This document shows, piece after piece, positions 1 through 5,430 of a stretch of DNA of 6,045 nucleotides; the stretch's first letter is position 1, and the number at the start of each line of letters is the position of its first letter. Source of the DNA: Propionibacteriaceae bacterium (lineage in GTDB: Bacteria > Actinomycetota > Actinomycetes > Propionibacteriales > Propionibacteriaceae); assembly GCA_003158895.1 (NCBI GenBank), contig PMLO01000135.1, positions 1 through 6,045 of the forward strand, written 5' to 3'. Position numbers and translations under genes: made by a program. The notes beneath the pieces were generated by a model that ran no database searches, was not told the DNA's origin, and saw only the letters and a list, made by a program, of their open reading frames with translations.

Positions 1-162
1 CTGATCCCGCTGGCCCTGCGCGGCGTGAAGTACCGGCCGATGAGTGCCTCCGCGATGCTCAACCGCAACCTGCTCGTGTACGGGCTCGGCGGGATCATCG
101 CGCCGTTCATCGGCATCAAGCTCATCGACCTTCTGGTCGCACTCCTCCCAGGACTGGTGTAA
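1..162 (+). CDS. kdpB: KdpB C-terminal end (potassium-transporting P-type ATPase, catalytic subunit), partial
   Basis: This is the last 53 codons of the ATP-hydrolysing subunit of the KdpFABC high-affinity K+ pump, open at the left edge of the window and ending in TAA at 160-162. The fragment reads LIPLALRGVKYRP, then a stretch around SASAMLNRNLLVYGLGG and a final hydrophobic helix ending LLPGLV. This closely resembles the end of E. coli KdpB, including the GLGG and PFIGIK segments. The ATP-binding, phosphorylation and actuator domains lie outside the window, so catalytic residues cannot be checked. It is an inner-membrane protein, and this piece contains the last transmembrane helices. kdpC follows after 5 nt in the same direction, as in standard kdpFABC operons, which supports the call. 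The identification is firm from both sequence and context. Confidence 0.96.
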   Translation: MIPLALRGVKYRPMSASAMLNRNLLVYGLGGIIAPFIGIKLIDLLVALLPGLV

Positions 163-167
163 CTCTC

Positions 168-737
168 ATGACATTCCTTCGACAGGGCTGGGCAGGCCTT
201 CGGCTGCTCCTCGTGATGACCGTGCTCGTGGGCCTGCTGTATCCAGCGGTCATCACGGTCATCGCTCAGGTGGCACTCAAGAACCAGGCCAACGGGTCGC
301 TGGTCACCAATGCCAGCGGTCAGGTCGTCGGCTCGGCCCTGCTGGGCCAGACGTTCGACGGTCCGCAATGGTTCCAGCCGCGGCCGTCGGCGTCCGACTA
401 CTCGGGTACGACCTCGGGCGGCTCCAACCTCTCGCCAGCGTCCAAGGCTCAGGCCGACGCGCGCGCCCAGCGCGAAGCTGACCTCAAGGCGGCCAATCCG
501 GACGCTGTCGGACCCGTGCCGGAAGATGCCCTGACAGCGTCGGCGTCGGGCCTCGACGCGTACATCTCCGTCGCGTACGCGCAGTGGCAGGTACCGCGGG
601 TTGCGAAGGCCCGGGGCATGTCAGCCGCTGATCTCCAGAGCATGATCGCGGCCGCGACCGACAAGGCGGTGCTGGGCTATATCGGGCAGGACGGGGTCAA
701 CGTCACTCGACTCAACGCGGCGCTTGCGAACCGGTGA
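168..737 (+). CDS. kdpC: KdpC, potassium-transporting ATPase subunit C
   Basis: Complete 189-residue KdpC, the normal size for the family. KdpC is a single-span membrane subunit of the KdpFABC pump that associates with KdpA and KdpB and is thought to help with ATP binding and complex assembly. One N-terminal transmembrane helix is visible at about residues 11-33, with the conserved VLVGLLYP stretch. The extracytoplasmic part has the family block GQTFDGPQWFQPRPSA at residues 60-75 and the late block around QVPRVAKARG (from residue 141). The ATG at 168 gives the standard start just before the membrane helix. No good Shine-Dalgarno is seen close to it (AGGA at 150-153 is far away), so translation is probably coupled to kdpB, whose stop lies 5 nt upstream. 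kdpD follows. Confidence 0.96.
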   Translation: MTFLRQGWAGLRLLLVMTVLVGLLYPAVITVIAQVALKNQANGSLVTNASGQVVGSALLGQTFDGPQWFQPRPSASDYSGTTSGGSNLSPASKAQADARAQREADLKAANPDAVGPVPEDALTASASGLDAYISVAYAQWQVPRVAKARGMSAADLQSMIAAATDKAVLGYIGQDGVNVTRLNAALANR

Positions 738-742
738 GAAGG
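736..742 (+). promoter_or_regulatory. Shine-Dalgarno-like site deciding the kdpD start
   Basis: GAGAAGG lies 8 nt upstream of the ATG at 751 and overlaps the kdpC stop codon (735-737). This favours the ATG at 751 as the kdpD start. The in-frame TTG at 724 would lie inside kdpC and would add nine residues with no family resemblance. Confidence 0.55.
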
Positions 743-750
743 TAGGGGCC

Positions 751-3267
751 ATGGGACGTGGCAGGTTGCGCATCTACCTCGGGGCGGCCCCCGGGGTAGG
801 CAAGACCGTCGCCATGCTCGACGAGGGACATCGCCGAGCCGAACGCGGTACGGATGTCGTCGTCGGACTGTGCGAGACGCACCGCCGCCCGCACACCGGT
901 GCGCTGCTCGACGGGCTGGAGGTCGTGCCACGACGCGCCATCGACTATCGCAGCACCGTCATGGAGGAGATGGACCTGGACGCGATCCTGGCCCGTCATC
1001 CGCAGGTGGCGCTGGTCGACGAGCTCGCCCATACGAACGTGCCCGGGTCCCGCAACGAGAAACGCTGGCAGGACATCAACGAGCTGCTCGACGCCGGCAT
1101 CGATGTGGTGTCGACGGTCAACATCCAGCACCTCGAGTCGCTCAACGACGCCGTGACCGCGATCACGGGGATCGTGCAGCGTGAGACGGTGCCCGACGAG
1201 GTCGTGCGGGCGGCCGAGCAGATCGACCTCGTCGACATGTCGCCGGAGGCGTTGCGACGCCGCATGGCACACGGCAACATCTACCGTGCCGAGAAGATCG
1301 ATGCCGCTCTGGCGAACTACTTCCGGGTGGGCAACCTCTCGGCGCTGCGCGAGCTGGCGCTGTTGTGGCTCGCCGACAAGGTGGATGCGGGCCTCGAGGG
1401 GTACCGCGCGGCCCACGGCATCACCTCGAACTGGCCGACCCGGGAACGCGTCGTGGTCTCGCTGTCGGGTGGGCCCGAGGGGGAGACGCTGCTGCGACGA
1501 GGCGCCAGGATCGCGTCACGCCTTGCCGGGGGGCAGCTTCTTGGGGTGTACGTGGCACGTACGGACGGGCTGGCCAGCACTCCCCTGAACCAGCTTGCCG
1601 AGCTCCGCCGGCTCACCGAGGAGATCGGCGGCGAGTTCCACACCGTCACCGGTGACGACCCGGCCGAGGCGATCCTCGCGTTCGCGCGCGGGGTGAACGC
1701 CTCGCAGATCCTGGTCGGTGCGGCTCGCTCCCGACCCTGGCAGCGTGGGTTCGCCGCGAGCATGGCTGAGCGGATCATCGCCGGGTCGGGCGACATCGAC
1801 GTCCACGTCGTCACCCACCCGCTGGCTCGGACGGGGTTTCGGCGTCGATCACGTCGCGGGTTGTCACAACGTCGGGTGATCGCGGGGCTCGTTGCGGCGG
1901 TGGCCCTGCCGATATCGCTGACGGCGATCCTGCGGGTCGATCCGTACACGTCGGATCTCCCGCTGGACATTCCGTTGTACCTGCTGATCACCATCGTGGT
2001 TGCAGTGCTCGGTGGCGTGATCCCCGCAGTGGTGGCGGCGGTGGTCTCCTCGCTCCTGCTGAACTGGTTCTTCATCGAGCCTGTGGGGACGTTCACCGTC
2101 GCCGACCCGAAGAACACGCTGGCGCTCGTGATCTTCGTTCTCGTCGGAGTGACCGTCGCTCTCGTCGTGCACCGCAATGCGCTCCGTACCGAAGAGGCAC
2201 TGGCCGCACAGCGTGAATCCGCCGCGTTGGCCGAGCTCTCGCACACGCTGCTGTCCTCGACGGACCAGCTGCCGTTGCTGCTGCGCCGTGCAGTGGACAT
2301 GTTCGGCGTACAGGCGGCAGCGCTCCTGCGTCGTCCGACCGGCGGCGAGCCCGAGGCGGTGGTCGCCCAGGCGGGCGTCATCGACCGAGCCGTGCCGGTC
2401 GACCACGAGACGGTCGACGAGTTGCACGAGCTGGTGCTCCAGCCCGCGGGCCTGCGCGCCGACCAGCGGCGACTCCTCGCCGCGTTCGCTGCTCACGCGG
2501 GGGCGATCCTGCAGCGCCAGGAGCTGTGGCGATCCGCCGTGTCCGCAGCGCGGCTCGAGCGCGACAACCAAGCACGTACAGCCCTGCTCTCCGCGGTATC
2601 CCACGACCTGCGTACGCCGTTGGCCGCGATCAAGGCGGCCATCGGAAGCCTGCGTTCGAGCGAGGTGGTCTGGTCGGACGACGACCGGCAAGAGCTCGAG
2701 GCGGCCATCGACAACTCGGCCGATCGTCTCGACGCGTTGATCGGGAACCTCCTCGACATGTCTCGGCTGCAGACGGGCAACCTCGTCGCCCACCCGGGTC
2801 CGGTCGACCTCGGCGAGGTGATCCCGGCGACTCTGGCAAGCGTCACCGACCCATCGCGCACGCAGTGGACGATCGACCCCGATGCCCGGCAGGCGGTCGC
2901 CGATGCCGGACTCTTGGACAGGGTGCTCGCCAACATCGTCGAGAACGCGTTGCGGTACCAGCCGTGCGAGGCGCCGGTGGCCGTCGCCACCAGTCGCGTC
3001 GAGAATCGCGTGGAGATCCGGATCATCGACAACGGGCCGGGCGTGGACTCCGAGCAGCTCGAGCGGATCTTCCAGCCGTTCCAGCAGCAAGGCGACGTGC
3101 CGAACACCGACGGGGTGGGGCTGGGGCTGGCTGTGGCCCGAGGGTTCTCCGAGGCGATGGGTGGTGAGGTCTCCGCGGAGAACACGCCGGGCGGTGGACT
3201 CACTCTGGTGATCGAGCTCCCCGCAGCGGACACCTGGGTGCCGCCCGTCGCCAAGGAGGACGCATGA
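751..3267 (+). CDS. kdpD: KdpD, osmosensitive K+ channel sensor histidine kinase
   Basis: Membrane sensor kinase of the KdpDE two-component system, which responds to low K+ and osmotic stress by autophosphorylating and passing phosphate to KdpE. From the ATG at 751 it has 838 residues, close to the family size (E. coli about 894). Domains in order: KdpD sensor domain with Walker A GAAPGVGKT at 11-19 and a Walker B-like VDELAHTN at 89-96; a universal-stress-protein-like domain about 231-355; four membrane helices about 376-475, with NWFFIEP and GTFTVADPKN between helices 3 and 4; a GAF-like region about 485-600; HisKA with SHDLRTPL and phospho-acceptor His618; and HATPase_c with N box Asn732, G1 box DNGPG at 760-764 and G2 box GVGLGL at 788-793. 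All key catalytic residues are present. An upstream TTG at 724 is possible but less likely. The stop overlaps the kdpE start. Confidence 0.97.
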   Translation: MGRGRLRIYLGAAPGVGKTVAMLDEGHRRAERGTDVVVGLCETHRRPHTGALLDGLEVVPRRAIDYRSTVMEEMDLDAILARHPQVALVDELAHTNVPGSRNEKRWQDINELLDAGIDVVSTVNIQHLESLNDAVTAITGIVQRETVPDEVVRAAEQIDLVDMSPEALRRRMAHGNIYRAEKIDAALANYFRVGNLSALRELALLWLADKVDAGLEGYRAAHGITSNWPTRERVVVSLSGGPEGETLLRRGARIASRLAGGQLLGVYVARTDGLASTPLNQLAELRRLTEEIGGEFHTVTGDDPAEAILAFARGVNASQILVGAARSRPWQRGFAASMAERIIAGSGDIDVHVVTHPLARTGFRRRSRRGLSQRRVIAGLVAAVALPISLTAILRVDPYTSDLPLDIPLYLLITIVVAVLGGVIPAVVAAVVSSLLLNWFFIEPVGTFTVADPKNTLALVIFVLVGVTVALVVHRNALRTEEALAAQRESAALAELSHTLLSSTDQLPLLLRRAVDMFGVQAAALLRRPTGGEPEAVVAQAGVIDRAVPVDHETVDELHELVLQPAGLRADQRRLLAAFAAHAGAILQRQELWRSAVSAARLERDNQARTALLSAVSHDLRTPLAAIKAAIGSLRSSEVVWSDDDRQELEAAIDNSADRLDALIGNLLDMSRLQTGNLVAHPGPVDLGEVIPATLASVTDPSRTQWTIDPDARQAVADAGLLDRVLANIVENALRYQPCEAPVAVATSRVENRVEIRIIDNGPGVDSEQLERIFQPFQQQGDVPNTDGVGLGLAVARGFSEAMGGEVSAENTPGGGLTLVIELPAADTWVPPVAKEDA
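3253..3260 (+). promoter_or_regulatory. Strong Shine-Dalgarno for kdpE inside the end of kdpD
   Basis: AAGGAGGA lies within the last codons of kdpD, ending 3 nt before the kdpE ATG at 3264. It is a near-perfect anti-16S match with rather short spacing. Together with the ATGA overlap it suggests that kdpE is both coupled to kdpD and able to initiate on its own. Confidence 0.75.
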
Positions 3268-3941
3268 GCCGCATCCTGCTCGTGGACGACGACGCCACCC
3301 TGCGCCGCACGTTGCAGCTCAACCTCAAGGCGCGCGGCCACGAGGTGACGACGGCAGCCAGCGGTACGGAGGCACTGCGCGGGGCCCTGACGGTGGAGCC
3401 CGAGCTGATCATCCTCGACCTCGGCCTACCGGACATCGACGGCATTGAGGTGTTGCTCCAGCTCCGCGGGGATCTGAAAGCGCCAGTGATCGTCCTGTCG
3501 GCGCGGCGAGAGGCTCACGACAAGGTGCTGGCGCTCGACATCGGTGCGATCGACTACGTGACCAAGCCGTTCAGCATGGACGAGCTGATGGCGAGGGTAC
3601 GGGCGGCGCTGCGCCGGTCAGGCCCGGAGGACGAGGCGGTACCCACGCTCAGCGGAGGCGGGTTGGTCCTCGACTTCGCGAACAACCACGCCAGCCGCGA
3701 CGACCAGGAGGTTCACCTCACTCCGACCGAGTGGCGCGTGCTGGCGGAGCTGGCCAAGACTCCCGGGAAGGTCGTCAGCCACGAGAACCTGCTGCGTGCC
3801 GCGTGGGGTCCCAACTACGGCCGTGAACGCCACTACCTGCGCGTGTTCGCCAGCCAGATCCGCCGCAAGATCGAAGCCGACCCCACCCGTCCCCAGCACC
3901 TCATCAACGAACCGGGCCTCGGGTACCGGCTGGTCGTGTAG
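3264..3941 (+). CDS. kdpE: KdpE, OmpR/PhoB-type response regulator
   Basis: Complete 225-residue cytoplasmic transcription regulator, partner of KdpD and activator of the kdp pump genes. The receiver domain (about 1-115) has the acidic pocket DDD at 8-10, phospho-acceptor Asp52 (in LDLGLPD), Ser79 at the switch position and Lys101 in TKPF. The C-terminal winged-helix domain (about 128-225) shows LTPTEWRVLAEL, the VWGPN-like segment AAWGPNYG, HYLRVFASQIRRKIE and the terminal GLGYRL. All match KdpE closely. The commonly seen receiver motif GADDY reads GAIDY here (residues 94-98), a small departure near the activation lysine. The start overlaps the kdpD stop by 4 nt, behind a strong Shine-Dalgarno. 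A hairpin about 30 nt past the stop probably ends the transcript. Confidence 0.97.
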   Translation: MSRILLVDDDATLRRTLQLNLKARGHEVTTAASGTEALRGALTVEPELIILDLGLPDIDGIEVLLQLRGDLKAPVIVLSARREAHDKVLALDIGAIDYVTKPFSMDELMARVRAALRRSGPEDEAVPTLSGGGLVLDFANNHASRDDQEVHLTPTEWRVLAELAKTPGKVVSHENLLRAAWGPNYGRERHYLRVFASQIRRKIEADPTRPQHLINEPGLGYRLVV

Positions 3942-3970
3942 GTCCGAGCGTCGTTTCGGCACCGCAGTGG

Positions 3971-4002
3971 GGCTCACACCCACTTCGTCGGGGTGTGGAG
4001 CC
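3971..4002 (+). terminator. Hairpin downstream of kdpE, probable U-tract-less terminator
   Basis: GGCTCACACCC (3971-3981) pairs with GGGTGTGGAGCC (3991-4002). This forms 11 base pairs with a single bulged G (3997) and a 9-nt loop. It starts 30 nt after the kdpE stop, at the end of the kdp operon and before an independently regulated gene. No T-run follows (next bases GTCGACGG), so it is not a classical intrinsic terminator. Hairpins without a U-tract are common 3' ends in high-GC actinomycetes. It could instead protect a transcript 3' end. Confidence 0.6.
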
Positions 4003-4062
4003 GTCGACGGTAACGATCTGACTGTCCCCGCCGCGCCTCTCGTGCCAGCGGCAGGATCACGC

Positions 4063-4079
4063 CAGGGTCGATCACCCTG
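4063..4079 (+). repeat. Small inverted repeat next to the -35 box
   Basis: CAGGGT (4063-4068) and ACCCTG (4074-4079) are perfect 6-bp inverted repeats around a 5-nt loop CGATC. The right arm directly abuts the TTGACA at 4080. It may be a weak hairpin or a protein site, or may be chance in GC-rich DNA. Confidence 0.35.
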
Positions 4080-4109
4080 TTGACAAGCCCTACCGCCATC
4101 CCTCAGGCT
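4080..4109 (+). promoter_or_regulatory. Putative promoter of the ArsR-CDF operon
   Basis: A perfect TTGACA (4080-4085) is followed after 18 nt by CAGGCT (4104-4109), which keeps the A and final T of the actinobacterial -10 form TAnnnT. The predicted start of transcription, near 4115-4117, would fall inside the palindromic operator at 4112-4133. That is a sensible layout for repression. The -10 is weak, so this is a prediction from position and the -35 match only. Confidence 0.5.
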
Positions 4110-4111
4110 GA

Positions 4112-4133
4112 CATCTGAGCAGATGTTCAGATG
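4112..4133 (+). promoter_or_regulatory. Probable ArsR/SmtB-family operator (10-2-10 palindrome)
   Basis: The left arm CATCTGAGCA (4112-4121) and right arm TGTTCAGATG (4124-4133) are inverted repeats matching at 9 of 10 positions around a central GA. The core TGAGCA-N2-TGTTCA has the TGAnCA-N2-TGTTCA form known for operators of ArsR/SmtB metal sensors such as CzrA and SmtB. A second, nested perfect repeat, ACATCTG-AG-CAGATGT (4111-4126), overlaps the left half. The site sits between the putative -10 and the ArsR start codon at 4145, so bound repressor would block transcription of its own operon. Binding by this ArsR is inferred, not shown. Confidence 0.75.
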
Positions 4134-4144
4134 AATGGGGTGGC

Positions 4145-4546
4145 ATGTCCGAGGTCATGGGCTTGGATGGATGCGCGGTCGAGTGCGTACATCCGGACAA
4201 GGTCGCGCTGGTCGTCGCCAACACCCCGGACGCGGGTGAGCTGTCGCGCGTGACGGGCGTGTTCAAGCTGCTGGGAGATCCCACGCGAGTGCGGCTGCTG
4301 TATGCGCTGCTGGAGGCCGGCGAGCTGTGCGTCTGCGACCTGGCCGCCTCGACCGGGACGATGGAGACGACCGTGTCGCAGGCGTTGCGGCTGCTGCGGG
4401 CCTCGGGTGTGGTTTCCGGGCGCCGCCAGGGACGCAACGTGTTCTACCGGCTCTCCGATGCCCACATCCGGATGCTGCTCGATGTCACAAGGGAACACAC
4501 CCTCCACGCCGCGGCCGCCATCCCACGGCGGGGCGCCGTCGGATGA
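4145..4546 (+). CDS. ArsR/SmtB-family metal-sensing repressor with CadC-type cysteines
   Basis: A 133-residue winged-helix repressor, expected to bind its operator as a dimer without metal and let go when metal binds. The HTH core spans about 33-105: VFKLLGDPTRVRLLYALL, then ELCVCDLA, then the recognition helix region ending VSQALRLLR, and the wing RRQGRNVFYRL. Two metal sites can be read from family knowledge. Cys10 and Cys14 (spacing as in CadC Cys7/Cys11) plus Cys62 and Cys64 form an alpha3N-type thiolate site for Cd, Pb or Zn. Asp105, His107, His118 and His121 form an alpha5-type site as in SmtB or NmtR. The third Cys of E. coli ArsR's CVCDLC is Ala67, arguing against arsenite sensing. 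Its stop overlaps the next gene's ATG, and a palindromic operator lies just upstream. The ATG at 4145 has only a weak GGGG-type Shine-Dalgarno; Met5 (4157) is an alternative start that would keep all metal ligands. Confidence 0.93.
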   Translation: MSEVMGLDGCAVECVHPDKVALVVANTPDAGELSRVTGVFKLLGDPTRVRLLYALLEAGELCVCDLAASTGTMETTVSQALRLLRASGVVSGRRQGRNVFYRLSDAHIRMLLDVTREHTLHAAAAIPRRGAVG

Positions 4547-5430
4547 GCCACAGCCACACGCACGCCGCGGGTCGCCACCGCTGGCGTCTGACCATCGCGT
4601 TCGTCCTGGTGGGCGCGTTCTTCGTGCTCGAGCTCGTCACCGCGCTGAGCTCCGGCTCGCTGGCTCTGCTGTCCGACGCCGGGCACATGGCGGCCGACGT
4701 GGTGACACTCGGCGCGGCGCTGGTCGCCACGAGGATCGCGACCCGCAAGGACACCACCGGCCGCCGCACGTACGGCTCGTACCGCGCAGAGGTGTTCGCC
4801 TCAGGCCTGGCGGTGCTGCTCATGATCGGCGTCGGCGTGTACATCGGGGTCGAGGCGATCGGACGCATCGGCGTGCCGGCGGCCGTCGCGTCGACCCCGA
4901 TGCTGGTCGTTGGACTGATCGCGCTGGTGGTCAACGTGGCGGCGATGTTCCTGTTACGCGGCGGGGCGACCGAAAGCCTCAACGTCCGCGGTGCGTACGT
5001 CGAAGTGGTCGCTGACACGATCGGCTCGGTAGGGGTCATCGTTGCCGCCCTGCTTGTCCGCTGGACCGGCCAGGCATGGTGGGACACCGCCATCGCCGTC
5101 GCCATCGTGATCTTCGTCCTGGTCAGGGCCGTCTCGCTGGGCCGGGAGGTCCTGGCGGTGCTCGGCCAGCAGGCGCCCAGCGGGGTGGAACCGACCGAGA
5201 TGATCCAGGCGCTCCGAGAAGTGCCCGACGTCACCGACGTACATGACCTCCACGTCTGGACGCTCACCTCCGGGATGGACGTGGCAACCGCTCACCTGGT
5301 GACCACCGGGGAATCCGCGGCCGTGCTCGGAGCCGCCGCTGAGGTGCTCCGGGAGCGGTTCTCCATCGCGCACGCCACCCTCCAGGTCGAAGGCCCCGCC
5401 AATCCCACGTGCGAGGGGACCGACTGGTGA
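4543..5430 (+). CDS. Cation diffusion facilitator (CzcD/ZitB type) metal exporter
   Basis: A 295-residue inner-membrane metal/proton antiporter of the CDF family, expected to export Zn2+, Cd2+, Co2+ or similar from the cytoplasm. It begins with a short His-rich tail (MSHSHTH). Six membrane helices are visible at about 15-35, 39-62, 83-105, 117-138, 154-173 and 181-198. Helix 2 has the conserved SDAGHMAAD, giving His48 and Asp52 of the transport site. Helix 5 reads EVVAD at 154-158, so the usual His of the HxxxD pair is Glu154, while Asp158 is kept. The cytoplasmic C-terminal domain (about 205-285) has VHDLHVWTLTSG at 233-244, AHL at 250-252 and HATLQVE at 277-283, the usual metal-binding dimer domain. 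The start ATG overlaps the repressor stop (ATGA); a longer in-frame upstream reading lies inside the repressor gene and is not homologous. Family is certain; the metal is inferred from the regulator. Confidence 0.94.
   Translation: MSHSHTHAAGRHRWRLTIAFVLVGAFFVLELVTALSSGSLALLSDAGHMAADVVTLGAALVATRIATRKDTTGRRTYGSYRAEVFASGLAVLLMIGVGVYIGVEAIGRIGVPAAVASTPMLVVGLIALVVNVAAMFLLRGGATESLNVRGAYVEVVADTIGSVGVIVAALLVRWTGQAWWDTAIAVAIVIFVLVRAVSLGREVLAVLGQQAPSGVEPTEMIQALREVPDVTDVHDLHVWTLTSGMDVATAHLVTTGESAAVLGAAAEVLRERFSIAHATLQVEGPANPTCEGTDW
5413..5418 (+). promoter_or_regulatory. Shine-Dalgarno supporting the GTG start at 5427
   Basis: GAGGGG ends 8 nt before the GTG at 5427, within the last codons of the CDF gene. 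It is the main support for a GTG start that overlaps the upstream TGA. Confidence 0.6.

Noticed and set aside
724..750. TTG at 724 as the kdpD start
   Set aside because: It overlaps the end of kdpC by 14 nt, adds nine non-conserved residues and has a worse ribosome-binding context than the ATG at 751, where homology to KdpD begins at once.
1317..3341. Long open frames on the - strand opposite kdpD (354, 408 and 282 codons)
   Set aside because: They lie antisense to an unmistakable kdpD, are rich in Arg/Ser/Thr or His/Arg/Asp with no recognisable domains, and are the usual by-product of GC-rich codon bias.
3796..4083. 95-codon + strand frame across the end of kdpE and the intergenic gap
   Set aside because: Most of it overlaps kdpE in another frame and it runs through the hairpin. 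It has no Shine-Dalgarno and no recognisable domain.
4327..4542. 72-codon N-terminal extension of the CDF gene
   Set aside because: It is the shifted frame of the ArsR gene with Arg/Pro/Gly-rich composition. The typical CDF N-terminus with its His-rich tail starts at the ATG at 4543.
4145..4546. Arsenite-sensing ArsR
   Set aside because: The ELCVCDL motif is shared with E. coli ArsR, but the third cysteine is Ala67. The N-terminal CxxxC and the linked CDF exporters fit a divalent metal sensor better.
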